A stretch of DNA of 64,000 nucleotides from an uncultured Muribaculaceae bacterium (GCA_944320595.1 CALUIB010000005.1:79061-143060); one strand, 5' to 3'; positions 1-8,978 are shown, numbered from the stretch's first letter. Program-made: numbers and translations. The notes: a model not told the origin generated them from the sequence alone.

Positions 1-1504
1 TCACATAAATCTTGAATCGGTCCATATTGCGCCGGTAACGATAGGCGAAATCGAATATGCCGATGGCCGCCGACAATGCCTCGTCGTCGTTGTCAACTGC
101 CACCACCACGTAATTCAGTTCGTCTATAATTTCTTTGAGCTTGTTCCAAAAGTCTTGGTCATGGGTGGTCATACCGTCGAGCCATTCTATCGACTGGCTG
201 CCAGATAGAGCCGGTGCGGTTTCAAGGAATTTGGTCTTCAGCCTGGCAAGTTCGCCATCGGCAACATATATTCGGCGTGACTGCTCCTCTACGTCATCAA
301 GCCCGTCGCTGCCAGTTTTCACCCCCTTGATAAACGAGCTGAACTCGTAAAGGAACTTGAACACGTCGCTGCCGGTTTCTCCGAAACCCACTACCAAAGC
401 CGTGAATACCGATGAAACTGTGGCCGTGGCAGCATCGACATCCACGAAATTCACTGGGTGGCTGCGGCCATCTTCCTTCAGCTCCAAAGCAGCCAGCATC
501 GACGAATCTATCAAGTGCGCCTTGTGTTCAAGCCCCGGGCAGCCAAGCAGGTTGTTGCTGAAATGGCTGCGGCGGGCATGGCAATATACTGTTATAGCAT
601 CGGGCAACAATTCTTTGCCACGGGGCGTGGCGGCAAATTTCTTCAATGCACTCAACGATGCAACATTGTTATGCTCGCCGTCGGAAAGGAAGAAAAACTC
701 TACCGTCGCATATAGCGACAACACCTTGCCGAGCCGTGCCAACTTGAGCTGCTTGAAGAAATCGCCATCCTTCGGCTTGCCCTTTGCAGAAAGTACTATT
801 GCACCAAGTGCCTCAATTCGGTTCACGTATTGCTCTATGCCATCATCGCCGGTATGGAAAAAATGGCTGAAAGTGAACCGCGACGAATGATGCTCATGGT
901 GGCTGTAAGGAACTTTCACAAACACTATGAGGTCGCCCGGACGCAGCATGATGCTTTCGGCCACGGTAATGGAATTTTCGTTCACATCCCAAAACACATA
1001 CAGCTTGCCGCCCTTGCGGAACTTTGCCAGCAGCCGCAGCATCGAAAGCAACCGCAACCCAAACACGCGCAATATCACAATGGCACTCACAAACACGGCC
1101 GAGAAATGCGTCAGGGCAAAAAAGGTCATATACAAGTGGTCGTATTTCAGCGAATGCTCAACTTCGAGCAAATCGGTCTCGGAAACAAACATCTCAATCG
1201 ACGACACAGTGGCACGCATCAGCAGCGCAAGCACGTTGCCCTGACTGCCTTCCCAGTTGAATCCTATGAAGTAAAGCACTATGCCTGCGGCAAACACCAT
1301 GGCGGCAATCAACTTCAAGTGTGAAAAAACGGCTTTGCGCCACTTGGTGACAAAAATGCACAGGGCAAACAGCAGCACGAAAACCGCCGCAAGCGGCGTG
1401 GTGAACACCCATTCGCCCAGCAGCCCACCATCGCACTCCACGACATCGGCTGCCCCATGAACATTCATGGCCAGTACCCCGGCTATATAACTTATAATAC
1501 CCAT
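1..1504 (-). CDS. Membrane protein with C-terminal Rossmann-like (TrkA-N-like) region, 3' end outside window
   Basis: The minus-strand frame opens at ATG 1504 and runs off the left edge after about 501 codons with no stop. Three hydrophobic segments lie near residues 33-51, 65-82 and 125-147, which places the N-terminus in the inner membrane. A soluble part follows. It contains a glycine-rich loop GFGETG near residue 369, preceded by a hydrophobic strand, as in NAD(P)-binding TrkA-N/RCK domains. This suggests a membrane protein with a nucleotide-binding regulatory domain, possibly channel-like, but I do not recognise the family. The frame is clean and codon use is like that of the neighbours. 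The 105-nt gap to the upstream gene holds no clear promoter. Confidence 0.75.
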   Translation of the reverse strand, partial: MGIISYIAGVLAMNVHGAADVVECDGGLLGEWVFTTPLAAVFVLLFALCIFVTKWRKAVFSHLKLIAAMVFAAGIVLYFIGFNWEGSQGNVLALLMRATVSSIEMFVSETDLLEVEHSLKYDHLYMTFFALTHFSAVFVSAIVILRVFGLRLLSMLRLLAKFRKGGKLYVFWDVNENSITVAESIMLRPGDLIVFVKVPYSHHEHHSSRFTFSHFFHTGDDGIEQYVNRIEALGAIVLSAKGKPKDGDFFKQLKLARLGKVLSLYATVEFFFLSDGEHNNVASLSALKKFAATPRGKELLPDAITVYCHARRSHFSNNLLGCPGLEHKAHLIDSSMLAALELKEDGRSHPVNFVDVDAATATVSSVFTALVVGFGETGSDVFKFLYEFSSFIKGVKTGSDGLDDVEEQSRRIYVADGELARLKTKFLETAPALSGSQSIEWLDGMTTHDQDFWNKLKEIIDELNYVVVAVDNDDEALSAAIGIFDFAYRYRRNMDRFKIYV

Positions 1505-1609
1505 TATCAAAACAATATGCTTAACGCCGTAAAATTACAACAATACGGTCACACTTGCAATTGTGCCCGTGAATTTCATTCTCTGCACGGCAAAACTGGT
1601 TGCTATAAA

Positions 1610-2956
1610 TCATAGTAAACCTGTTAAATCAACTTTGTAATAAACTGGAGCCGTGTCATCTTGTTTCAAAAACATCACCATATAAACTGGTGCATAAATA
1701 ATTTTCCCTTCTGCCCTCAAATTGCTGTTGCTGAGAACCACTGCCGTGGGTATATTATATTCATCGCATTCCATAATATTAGAAAGCGCCCTATGTAATT
1801 CATAGTCTTTCCCCGATTTTACTTCTATCGGCAATGCATTCCCATTATATTCAATGACGAAATCAAGTTCGCCGCGTTTCTTGTTGTTGTAATAGTAAGG
1901 CTGAAATCCATGAGCGACTAATTCTTGCGCCACGGCATTTTCATAAATTGCGCCATAATTGATGGCTGCGTCGCCGTTTATGACACGCAGTTGCAGTCCG
2001 CCAGCATATTGTGCGGCCAGCAACCCGACATCATTTTGGAACAATTTGAACAAATTACGAGACCGAGCGAGCAATAGGGGCACTTTGGGTTCTTCCACGT
2101 TATATACGGGCAATGCCACACCAGCATTGGCCAACCACAGGAAACTATTGCGGTAACGCTCGAATTTCGCATTTTCCCTTACGTTTTTCAGTATAAATCG
2201 TTTGTTCTTGGCATTTAGTTCTGGAGGTATGAGGTTGAAAATATCTTCTATATATTGTTTGTTGTTAGGATCATATTTGGCAATATCACGTTTGTACATA
2301 TTTATGATGCCCTTTTGCACCGACATCACGTTCTGCAAATTATTGCTTTCAATATATTCGTTCACGGCTGCCGGCATGCCACCTATCACCAAATACAGAC
2401 GGAACAATTCAAGCATTTTTGAATGTATGAGGTCATCGACGATGGTGTGGTTTATCCAAGCATCATGCAGCGCGTCAATGACTTGGGCGTTTACTCCTAT
2501 ACCTAAGATGAATTCTTCGAAATCAAGAGGATGCATTTCTTTTACGTCCATATATCCCACAGGTTCAGAACGCAGGTCTTTAAGTTCCACGTCAAGCAGC
2601 GAGCCGCTTAGTATATAACGATAACTCCCATCATCAACAAGGAATTTGACGGCGGTTACAATATCCTTACATTCTTGTACTTCATCAAAGAAAATAAGAG
2701 TTTCCCCCTTGATTAGAGGGTTGGTGGTCATGGCCGAAAGACGCAACAGTATGTCGGTGCTGTTTTTTGCTCCTTTGAATATCCCTACGGCATCGGGATT
2801 TTCCACAAAATTTATTTCAATGAAACTTTTGAATGTTTTCCCAAATTCACGTATGGAATACGTTTTGCCGGTTTGTCTGGCACCGGTAACAAGCAACGCA
2901 TTGCGAGATGTCGCATAATAATTGCGTATATAACTGTCTATTTTGCGTTTAAGCAT
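1610..2956 (-). CDS. AAA+ ATPase with C-terminal DUF4143 domain
   Basis: This 448-residue protein has a Walker A motif GARQTGKT at residues 25-32 and a Walker B motif LIFFDEVQ at 87-94, in the AAA_14 arrangement. The C-terminal third is a DUF4143 region. It carries GELDFVI followed by LPIEVKSG, the spacing of a degenerate PD-(D/E)xK nuclease fold. Proteins of this type are very common in Bacteroidales, often in many copies per genome, and their role is not settled. The length is typical and no motif is broken. It lies 81 nt downstream of neuB on the same strand, but nothing suggests a role in sugar synthesis. Confidence 0.93.
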   Translation of the reverse strand: MLKRKIDSYIRNYYATSRNALLVTGARQTGKTYSIREFGKTFKSFIEINFVENPDAVGIFKGAKNSTDILLRLSAMTTNPLIKGETLIFFDEVQECKDIVTAVKFLVDDGSYRYILSGSLLDVELKDLRSEPVGYMDVKEMHPLDFEEFILGIGVNAQVIDALHDAWINHTIVDDLIHSKMLELFRLYLVIGGMPAAVNEYIESNNLQNVMSVQKGIINMYKRDIAKYDPNNKQYIEDIFNLIPPELNAKNKRFILKNVRENAKFERYRNSFLWLANAGVALPVYNVEEPKVPLLLARSRNLFKLFQNDVGLLAAQYAGGLQLRVINGDAAINYGAIYENAVAQELVAHGFQPYYYNNKKRGELDFVIEYNGNALPIEVKSGKDYELHRALSNIMECDEYNIPTAVVLSNSNLRAEGKIIYAPVYMVMFLKQDDTAPVYYKVDLTGLL

Positions 2957-3037
2957 TTATTTGTCTTTTTTCCAAGGCAAAAATGGCATAAAAACGCCAC
3001 TTTTCCAACTTTTTTCCAAGTCTTTCACTGCCTTGGA

Positions 3038-4051
3038 TTAGGACAAGCGGATAAGCGTGTCGCGAGGGAAGTCGGCTATGGCTCGTGTGCCTACCACGCT
3101 GTCCCACAGCATGGGCGAGATGCCGTTGCCAGGGCGTTTCACAGTAATATTCTGCTCGGTTAGCAAGTCGCCCTTCTTTATATCGGTGGCAGCCACTATA
3201 CTCTTGCGAGCCACCACCATGTTGGGCCGCTCGCTCTCCGACACGTGCTTGTGGCCGTCGCCGAGGGCCTGTTCTATGTTGCGTATCGACTCTACCATCC
3301 GTGCCAGTTCCGCAGGTTCAAGCGATGCCTTGTGGTCGGGGCCAGGCAGGTTGCGGTCGAGCGTGAAATGCTTTTCTATCACTGTCGCGCCAAGTGCCAC
3401 GGCAGCTATTGGCACTTCAATACCCACCGTGTGGTCGCTATATCCCACTTTCACGCCAAAGTGGGCTGCAAGCTCGTTCATGGCACGCAGGTCCACATCG
3501 GCCATCGGTGTGGGATATTGCGTGTTGCAGTGCAGCAGCGTTATGTCGTCAAGTTGCAGCCCGCCTGCGGTGAGCACGTCGATAGCCGCACCTATCTCGT
3601 CGAGCTCGCACATCCCGGTTGACATTATCACAGGCCTCCCTTTCGATGCTATTTTGCGCAAATATGGCAGATTAGTGATTTCACCCGACGGTATTTTATA
3701 GTAATCCATGCAAAGCGGTTCGAGCGTATCGATTGAAACAAGGTCGAAAGGTGTGCTCATGAAGCCTATCCCCTCCTCGTCGCACACCTGCTTGAGCGGT
3801 GCGTAGGCCGAGAGAGGCAAGTGTATGGCGCGGCACATTTCAAGCTGGCTCTGTTCGCTGCCAGTCGTTTCTTTTTGGTACTCGGCCTTTGGCGCAATTG
3901 ACGAAATCACCAGTTCGGGTACCGCCGTCTGGAACTTCACATAGTCGGCACCGGCCATCTTGGCCTCGTGCACCATCTTCACCGCAAGGTCGTAATTGCC
4001 GTTGTGGTTCACACCGGCCTCAGCTATGATTATAACATGGTTGCTCATCAT
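3038..4051 (-). CDS. neuB: N-acetylneuraminate / nonulosonic acid synthase (NeuB/LegI family)
   Basis: The family condenses phosphoenolpyruvate with a 6-carbon amino sugar to make a 9-carbon nonulosonic acid (sialic, legionaminic or similar) in the cytoplasm. The N-terminal TIM barrel starts with EAGVNHNG and contains the PSGEITN segment. The last 60 residues form an antifreeze-like SAF domain (KKGDLLTEQNITVKRPG). At 337 residues it has the family's usual length. There are two consecutive ATG codons; the upstream one overlaps the stop of the ATP-grasp gene by 4 nt, so the genes are translationally coupled. Which nonulosonic acid is made cannot be told from this locus. The legB gene upstream favours a legionaminic-like product. 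Confidence 0.95.
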   Translation of the reverse strand: MMSNHVIIIAEAGVNHNGNYDLAVKMVHEAKMAGADYVKFQTAVPELVISSIAPKAEYQKETTGSEQSQLEMCRAIHLPLSAYAPLKQVCDEEGIGFMSTPFDLVSIDTLEPLCMDYYKIPSGEITNLPYLRKIASKGRPVIMSTGMCELDEIGAAIDVLTAGGLQLDDITLLHCNTQYPTPMADVDLRAMNELAAHFGVKVGYSDHTVGIEVPIAAVALGATVIEKHFTLDRNLPGPDHKASLEPAELARMVESIRNIEQALGDGHKHVSESERPNMVVARKSIVAATDIKKGDLLTEQNITVKRPGNGISPMLWDSVVGTRAIADFPRDTLIRLS

Positions 4052-5031
4052 AATATCTTGTCGTTGAAAAACACCACTTCTTTCATATATCGCGTCATAA
4101 GCACGCCTTCATGCCAAATCTTGGCCGGAATGGCATTGAAACCAATGCTCTCTTCAAGTATCATCTTGGCAATGTTGGCTCCGGCATATATCGAGCATAT
4201 CACGCCGCCGCCAAGCCGCGGATTTACCTCCATGAGCAAGAAATGCCCCGTTTCGAGGTCGCGTATAAACTGCAACGTCACCGCGCCCTGCAATCTCAGC
4301 ATCTTCAGCGTCCTCCATGCCATTTCTTCGAGCAGTGGCAGGTGCCTCGTTTCGGTCTTGGTCACCTCGCCACCTGCCGTAGCCATGCGCAAGCGCGGCA
4401 CGGCGCATTTCACTTCGCCGTCTTGCATTCCCACGTAGCAGTCAACGGTGTACTCCTCACGTTCGGGCACGTAACGCTGTATCAGGTATTCGTCGATACT
4501 CCGCTTGGCAAGGCGCAAATCGGCCTCATCGGTGGCAATGATTATGCCTTGCGATGCCGAGCCGCACCGCGGCTTTAAGATGGCCGGGTACTTGATGCTG
4601 CCGGGAGTGTAAGTTTCCGGCACGGGTATTCTGTGGCTATCAAACAACCGCGCGGCCAGCACCTTGTCAAACATATCATGTGCCACGTCGGCATCCGACA
4701 CCGGCACGAACACGTTGACATGGCGGTTGCGGCAACGTGCGGCCACTTCTATGGCCGGGTCTATGAATGGCAGTACCACATTTATGTCGTTGTCCTCGAT
4801 TATTCCGTCAAGTTCGGCATCTATTTCCGGCGAGGAATATTTGCTGCCGACAATAATCTTGCCCACCGACGCGATAGGCTCGCAATTGTCAAGTTCGTGG
4901 CTGAAAACCGACACTTCCATGCCATATTCCTTGCCTGCCTTTATCAGCTGCTCGGCAAAAGCCACCCGTTTCGCCCCTCCAAGGAACAAAACATTTATAT
5001 TGCGGCGGCGGTGGAAATATTCATTCATCAT
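4048..5031 (-). CDS. ATP-grasp enzyme of nonulosonic-acid operon
   Basis: This 327-residue protein has a CarB-like N-terminal Rossmann domain (NVLFLGGAKRVAFAEQL), a central ATP-grasp fold with the lysine-bearing strand PAILKPRCGSASQGI, and a metal-binding strand LLMEVNPRLGGG near the C-terminus. ATP-grasp enzymes ligate a carboxylate to an amine or thiol through an acyl phosphate. It overlaps neuB by 4 nt and follows legB by 8 nt, so it very probably acts on the same sugar or its activated form. The exact substrate is unknown. Similar enzymes recur in surface-sugar loci. The start is ATG ATG at 5031; either codon could be used. Confidence 0.88.
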   Translation of the reverse strand: MMNEYFHRRRNINVLFLGGAKRVAFAEQLIKAGKEYGMEVSVFSHELDNCEPIASVGKIIVGSKYSSPEIDAELDGIIEDNDINVVLPFIDPAIEVAARCRNRHVNVFVPVSDADVAHDMFDKVLAARLFDSHRIPVPETYTPGSIKYPAILKPRCGSASQGIIIATDEADLRLAKRSIDEYLIQRYVPEREEYTVDCYVGMQDGEVKCAVPRLRMATAGGEVTKTETRHLPLLEEMAWRTLKMLRLQGAVTLQFIRDLETGHFLLMEVNPRLGGGVICSIYAGANIAKMILEESIGFNAIPAKIWHEGVLMTRYMKEVVFFNDKIL

Positions 5032-5039
5032 TATTGCGG

Positions 5040-6017
5040 TTATTGGTTATAAATGCCCGATTTGTATTTTGCAAGATTGTCGCGGCACGAGAACCATTCT
5101 ATGGTCTCGCGCAATCCGTCTTCGAGCGAATACTGCGGCCTCCACTGGGTGAGGCTTGTGATTTTGCTGTTGTCGCCAAGCAGGCGGAACACTTCGCTCT
5201 TGCGAGGGCGCATACGCTGCTCGTCTTGCACCCATTTCACATCGGCCTCCATAAGCCGCGCAATCATTTGCAGCGTGTCGGCCATGCTTATTTCGGTGCC
5301 TGTGCAGATGTTTATTTCCTCTCCTTCAATGGCGTCGGTGGAGGCCAGCGCAAGGAACCCACGGCAAGTGTCCTTCACATAGTTGAAGTCACGCGTAGGC
5401 GTGAGGTCTCCTACCTTTATCTCCCTTGCCCCGTCGGCAATTTGCGTGATTATGGTGGGGATTATGGCGCGTGCGCTTTGCCGCGGCCCGTAGGTGTTGA
5501 ACGGGCGGGCAATAACCACTGGCAAGCCAAACGCGTTGTAGAAACTTTTGGCAATGGCATCGGCACCGATCTTCGTAGCCGAGTATGGCGACTGCGGCTG
5601 CCGCGGGTGACGCTCGTCGATAGGCACATATTGCGCTGTGCCATATACTTCGCTCGTCGATGTCACCACTATGCGCCTCACACCGCAGTCTCGCGCAGCC
5701 TGGCACATATTCAGTGTGCCGCGTATGTTGGTGTCAACGTAGCTGTCGGGCGCGACGTAACTGTAAGGTATGGCAATCAGCGCGGCCAAGTGCAGCACAG
5801 TGTCGCAACCACGAGTAATGTGGCGGCAAAAGTCACCATCGCGCACATCGCCGCACACCACCTCAAGCCTAGGGTTGCGCACGTCGTCGAGCCACCCCCA
5901 GTAGTTGAACGAATTATATTGGCTCAATGCCCTCACTTCATACCCCTCGGCAAGCAACAAATCCACCAAGTGCGAACCGATAAACCCGTCGGCTCCTGTC
6001 ACAAGAACTTTCTCCAT
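5040..6017 (-). CDS. legB: NAD-dependent UDP-N-acetylglucosamine 4,6-dehydratase (LegB-type SDR)
   Basis: This extended short-chain dehydrogenase of 325 residues has the dinucleotide motif GADGFIG at residues 8-14, a catalytic region TSTSEVYG near 119-126 and the YxxxK pair at Y145/K149. The signature RALSQYNSFNYWGWLDD near residue 29 and the substrate-loop phrase RPFNTYGPRQSARA are typical of the LegB family. That family makes the 4-keto-6-deoxy sugar that starts legionaminic acid synthesis. ATG 6017 is chosen because it begins the MEKVLVTGADG Rossmann strand, and an upstream in-frame ATG (6056) lies inside the promoter. It is first gene of the legB - ATP-grasp - neuB operon. Promoters sit in two copies of a repeat just upstream. 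Confidence 0.9.
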   Translation of the reverse strand: MEKVLVTGADGFIGSHLVDLLLAEGYEVRALSQYNSFNYWGWLDDVRNPRLEVVCGDVRDGDFCRHITRGCDTVLHLAALIAIPYSYVAPDSYVDTNIRGTLNMCQAARDCGVRRIVVTSTSEVYGTAQYVPIDERHPRQPQSPYSATKIGADAIAKSFYNAFGLPVVIARPFNTYGPRQSARAIIPTIITQIADGAREIKVGDLTPTRDFNYVKDTCRGFLALASTDAIEGEEINICTGTEISMADTLQMIARLMEADVKWVQDEQRMRPRKSEVFRLLGDNSKITSLTQWRPQYSLEDGLRETIEWFSCRDNLAKYKSGIYNQ

Positions 6018-6042
6018 AAATTGCCATTCTTTTTCTGTAAGG

Positions 6043-6074
6043 CAAAGATAGTGCAAGTCGAGCGCAATGGCAAA
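6043..6074 (-). promoter_or_regulatory. Promoter in repeat copy 1, proximal to legB
   Basis: On the minus strand TTTG (6074-6071) is followed after exactly 20 nt by TATCTTTG (6050-6043). This is the Bacteroidota housekeeping consensus TTTG-N19/21-TAnnTTTG. The expected transcription start is near 6036, leaving a leader of about 20 nt before legB. Confidence 0.8.
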
Positions 6075-6122
6075 TCATGCTCGCATGATTTTTGCCCATT
6101 GCCGAGACGCAGCCCGTCTTAT
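6043..6122 (-). repeat. Hairpin-promoter repeat, copy 1
   Basis: This is one of three related elements of about 75-80 bp. Read on the minus strand it has a palindromic part (arms AATCATG / CATGATT around a 4-nt loop) and then the conserved tail CCATTGCGCTCGACTTGCAC followed by TATCTTTG. Its minus-strand 3' end lies 25 nt upstream of the legB start. The tail and flank match copy 2 almost exactly, while the hairpin stem differs in sequence but keeps its pairing. Confidence 0.85.
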
Positions 6123-6123
6123 C

Positions 6124-6155
6124 CAAAGATAGTGCAAGTCGAGCGCAATGGCAAA
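6124..6155 (-). promoter_or_regulatory. Promoter in repeat copy 2, distal to legB
   Basis: On the minus strand TTTG (6155-6152) is followed after 20 nt by TATCTTTG (6131-6124), a full consensus match. Transcripts would pass through copy 1 before legB, so the operon appears to have two stacked promoters. Confidence 0.7.
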
Positions 6156-6193
6156 AAAACAGCTCGCTGATTTTTTGTCATTGCCGAGGCGTA
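6124..6193 (-). repeat. Hairpin-promoter repeat, copy 2
   Basis: This tandem neighbour of copy 1 has the same tail and a different palindromic core (ACAGC tc GCTGA with A-rich and T-rich flanks, closed by CAATG/CATTG). It has the same orientation as copy 1. A 31-nt stretch at its promoter end is shared with copy 1 almost without mismatch. Confidence 0.85.
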
Positions 6194-6233
6194 CCAACAT
6201 ACAGTGGCATCTCCCCCCTTGCCTTGGGGGCAT

Positions 6234-6268
6234 GAAAAAAAGCGCACCCTCATGGAGGATGCGCTTTT
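6234..6268 (-). terminator. Terminator of the ribosomal protein block
   Basis: On the minus strand the inverted repeat GCGCATCC ... GGGTGCGC with a short loop is followed by seven T residues. It begins about 27 nt after the rplQ stop. An A-run on the other side means it could also work on the plus strand, but no plus-strand gene lies nearby. Confidence 0.85.
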
Positions 6269-6294
6269 CATTCTATCGGTGAATACCCTTTGGA

Positions 6295-6816
6295 TTACTC
6301 TGCCTTGGGGGCTTCTTCAGCTGCTGCGGGAGCTGCCTCTTCGGCCTTTACTTCCTCGGTTGCAGGAGCTGCGGCCTCGGCTTTCTCGGCAGCCGACTTG
6401 CGGCGCGAACGGCGAGTGCGGCTCTGCTTCTTCTCCTTGCCTGCGGCGAGCATGTTTTCGTTGTAGTCAACGAGCTCGATAAAGCAAGTCTCGGCACCGT
6501 CACCCTTGCGGAAACCAGTCTTGAGGATGCGCAGGTAGCCGCCGGGGCGGTTTGCGATCTTTTGGGAGATTTCGTTGAAAAGCTCCTTGATGGCTTCCTT
6601 GTTCTGCAAGTAGCTGAACACGAGACGACGGTTAGCAGTGCTGTCGTCCTTGGCACGGTTGATAAGCGGCTCGGCATATACGCGCAAAGCCTTGGCCTTT
6701 GGCAAGGTGGTGAATATCCTCTTGTGTTGGATAAGAGAGATAGTCATGTTGGCCAACATTGCGTCGCGGTGGCCCTTCTTCCTGCCCAAGTGGTTGAATT
6801 TCTTATTATGTCTCAT
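6295..6816 (-). CDS. rplQ: 50S ribosomal protein L17
   Basis: The first ~125 residues are canonical L17, beginning [18 protein letters not shown]17 binds 23S rRNA near the peptide exit tunnel. The 173-residue protein is longer than the E. coli form (127) because of a C-terminal tail of about 50 residues. The tail has a basic [13 protein letters not shown] stretch followed by an Ala/Glu/Lys-rich stretch, a low-complexity extension seen in Bacteroidota. It is the last gene of the alpha cluster, 5 nt after rpoA, and ends just before a terminator. Confidence 0.98.
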   Translation of the reverse strand: MRHNKKFNHLGRKKGHRDAMLANMTISLIQHKRIFTTLPKAKALRVYAEPLINRAKDDSTANRRLVFSYLQNKEAIKELFNEISQKIANRPGGYLRILKTGFRKGDGAETCFIELVDYNENMLAAGKEKKQSRTRRSRRKSAAEKAEAAAPATEEVKAEEAAPAAAEEAPKAE

Positions 6817-6821
6817 CGTTA

Positions 6822-7814
6822 TTACTCTTTATCTAATTTATACTTAGAGATGTCCATTCCGAACGACAAGTTCAGATTGGCAAGCAACTCATCGAGTTCC
6901 GTAAGCGACTTCTTGCCGAAGTTGCGGAACTTCAACAGGTCGGTTTTGTTAAACACTACCAATTCGCCAAGTGTTTCTACCTCGGCCGACTTCAAGCAGT
7001 TGAGAGCTCGCACCGAGAGATCCATGTCCACAAGCTTGGTCTTAAGCAGCTGGCGCATGTGGAGCACTTCCTCGTCGAATTCCTCGTTTTCCTCGTTTTC
7101 GGGAGTTTCGAGGGCGATTTTCTCGTCGCTGAAGAGCATGAAGTGGTGAATGAGTATCTTGGCGGCCTCCTTCAGGGCATCCTTGGGGAGAATCGACCCG
7201 TCGGTAGTTATCTCAAGCACCAGTTTCTCGTAGTCGGTCTTTTGCTCTACGCGATAGCTTTCGATGGCATACTTTACATTGACAATTGGAGTGTAAATAG
7301 AATCAATAGCGATAACGTCAATGGCATCGTTCGGATTCTGGTTCTCCTCGGCGGGGACATATCCACGGCCCTTGTTGATGGTGAGGTCGATTTGGAAACC
7401 GGTAGTGGGATCCAAATGACAGATAACCAAATCCGGGTTAAGGACTTCAAAACCCGTCAACGCCTTGTTAATGTCACCGGCCTTGAACACATCTTGACCC
7501 GAAACTTTGACAGTAACCTTCTCGGCCTCGGTGTCTTCGACGATACGTTTCAAGCGCACTTTCTTCAAGTTAAGAATGATGTTGGTGACATCCTCCTTAA
7601 CACCCGGTATAGTGGCAAACTCGTGCTTCACGCCATCGACGCGGATCGACGAGATTGCAAACCCTTCGAGCGATGAAAGCAAGATACGGCGCAAGGCATT
7701 GCCTATGGTCACACCATATCCCGGCTCCAATGGCCTGAACTCGAACTTGCCGAAGAAATTGTCGGCCTCCAACATTAATACTTTGTCGGGTTTTTGAAAT
7801 GCTAATATAGCCAT
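6822..7814 (-). CDS. rpoA: DNA-directed RNA polymerase subunit alpha
   Basis: This 330-residue alpha subunit has the N-terminal assembly domain ([20 protein letters not shown] near residues 33-52) and the C-terminal DNA-contacting domain with its helix-hairpin-helix ([18 protein letters not shown] near 290-307). The subunit dimerises and nucleates assembly of the core enzyme. The linker between the domains is acidic ([10 protein letters not shown]). It lies in the usual place between rpsD and rplQ. Confidence 0.99.
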   Translation of the reverse strand: MAILAFQKPDKVLMLEADNFFGKFEFRPLEPGYGVTIGNALRRILLSSLEGFAISSIRVDGVKHEFATIPGVKEDVTNIILNLKKVRLKRIVEDTEAEKVTVKVSGQDVFKAGDINKALTGFEVLNPDLVICHLDPTTGFQIDLTINKGRGYVPAEENQNPNDAIDVIAIDSIYTPIVNVKYAIESYRVEQKTDYEKLVLEITTDGSILPKDALKEAAKILIHHFMLFSDEKIALETPENEENEEFDEEVLHMRQLLKTKLVDMDLSVRALNCLKSAEVETLGELVVFNKTDLLKFRNFGKKSLTELDELLANLNLSFGMDISKYKLDKE

Positions 7815-7829
7815 GAATCGTTATTAATT

Positions 7830-8438
7830 TTATTGTTTTGAATACAATTCCACAATCAGCTGCTCCTTGATGTTCTCGGGGATGTCTTCGCGTTGCGGCA
7901 GGTGCAACAACTTGCCACCCTTAACGCTTTCGTCCCATTCAATCCAGGGATACTTGCTGTGGTTGAAACCGGCAAGAGCGTCGGCGATTACTTCGAGCGA
8001 CTTGCTCTTTTCACGCACGGCAACCACCTCGCCGGGAGTAACCGAGTAAGACGGAATGTTAACAACCTTGCCATTGACAGTGATGTGGCGGTGCAGCACC
8101 AGCTGGCGAGCTGCGGCGCGCGTGGGGGCTATGCCCAGGCGGTAAACCACGTTGTCGAGACGGGCTTCGAGCAATTGCAAGAGCACTTCGCCCTTCACAC
8201 CCTTCATGCGAGAGGCTTTCTCGAAGAGGTTGCGGAACTGGCGCTCAAGCACGCCGTAAGTGTATTTAGCCTTTTGCTTTTCGCGCAACTGAGTTCCATA
8301 TTCCGAGAGTTTCCGTCTCTTGTTCACACCATGCTGGCCCGGTGGGTAATTCTTCTTTGCAAGAACCTTGTCTTCACCGAAAATGGCTTCGCCAAAGCGG
8401 CGAGCGATCTTTGTTTTTGGTCCGGTATATCTAGCCAT
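7830..8438 (-). CDS. rpsD: 30S ribosomal protein S4
   Basis: At 202 residues this is full-length S4, with the S4 RNA-binding domain [20 protein letters not shown] in the middle and the [14 protein letters not shown]-terminal region. S4 binds 16S rRNA early in 30S assembly. It lacks the N-terminal cysteine cluster of zinc-binding S4. A 141-nt gap separates it from rpsK, unusually long for this block. Since S4 represses the alpha operon in E. coli, that gap may be a control leader. Confidence 0.99.
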   Translation of the reverse strand: MARYTGPKTKIARRFGEAIFGEDKVLAKKNYPPGQHGVNKRRKLSEYGTQLREKQKAKYTYGVLERQFRNLFEKASRMKGVKGEVLLQLLEARLDNVVYRLGIAPTRAAARQLVLHRHITVNGKVVNIPSYSVTPGEVVAVREKSKSLEVIADALAGFNHSKYPWIEWDESVKGGKLLHLPQREDIPENIKEQLIVELYSKQ

Positions 8439-8579
8439 TGTTGTTTTTTTGACTTTTAAATAAATTAAACTGACACTTTCAAGTGCAGCCGCGATTACAG
8501 AGAGGTTAGCTAAGAATGTAATCTATTTCACTATGAAAGCCTCGAAATTGTTGTAATTGTAAAAAAGCGGGAATTGAGA
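8439..8579 (-). promoter_or_regulatory. Long intercistronic leader before rpsD (candidate S4 control region)
   Basis: There are 141 nt between rpsK and rpsD, where most gaps in the block are under 60 nt. On the minus strand it can pair GATTAC (8523-8518) with GTAATC (8498-8493) and form a CACTT/AAGTG hairpin closer to the start codon. The regulatory role is an inference from position. Confidence 0.35.
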
Positions 8580-8969
8580 TTAAACCCTACGCCTTTTGGG
8601 AGGACGGCAACCATTGTGGGGCAGCGGAGTGACATCGATAATCTCGGTCACTTCGATTCCGGCACCATGCACCGTGCGGATAGCAGACTCGCGTCCGTTA
8701 CCGGGTCCTTTCACATAAGCTTTCACCTTGCGCAAGCCCAGGTCGTAAGCGACCTTTGCGCAGTCTTGGGCTGCCATCTGGGCTGCATACGGGGTGTTCT
8801 TCTTCGACCCGCGGAAACCCATCTTGCCGGCACTCGACCACGAGATAACCTGGCCTTCGCTGTTGGTTAGGCACACGATAATGTTGTTGAAAGAGGAGTG
8901 CACATGAAGTTGGCCAGCGGCATCAACTTTGACGTTTCTCTTCTTTGCTGCGACTGTCTTTTTTGCCAT
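8580..8969 (-). CDS. rpsK: 30S ribosomal protein S11
   Basis: This 129-residue S11 has the conserved core [14 protein letters not shown] and [20 protein letters not shown], and the C-terminal signature [19 protein letters not shown]11 forms part of the 30S platform near the mRNA exit site. It lies 9 nt after rpsM in the standard order rpsM-rpsK-rpsD. Confidence 0.99.
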   Translation of the reverse strand: MAKKTVAAKKRNVKVDAAGQLHVHSSFNNIIVCLTNSEGQVISWSSAGKMGFRGSKKNTPYAAQMAAQDCAKVAYDLGLRKVKAYVKGPGNGRESAIRTVHGAGIEVTEIIDVTPLPHNGCRPPKRRRV

Positions 8970-8978
8970 AGTTTAATG

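Noticed and set aside
1194..1436. 80-codon minus-strand frame inside the first gene
   Set aside because: It is out of frame with the long membrane-protein frame that opens at 1504 and has clear transmembrane segments.
5034..6170. 378-codon plus-strand frame over the legB region
   Set aside because: Antisense to legB and running into the promoter repeats; no domain visible.
6043..6193. Tandem hairpins upstream of legB as a plain terminator pair
   Set aside because: No T-run follows the stems in either direction, and the conserved part is the promoter tail, so a terminator role alone does not explain them.
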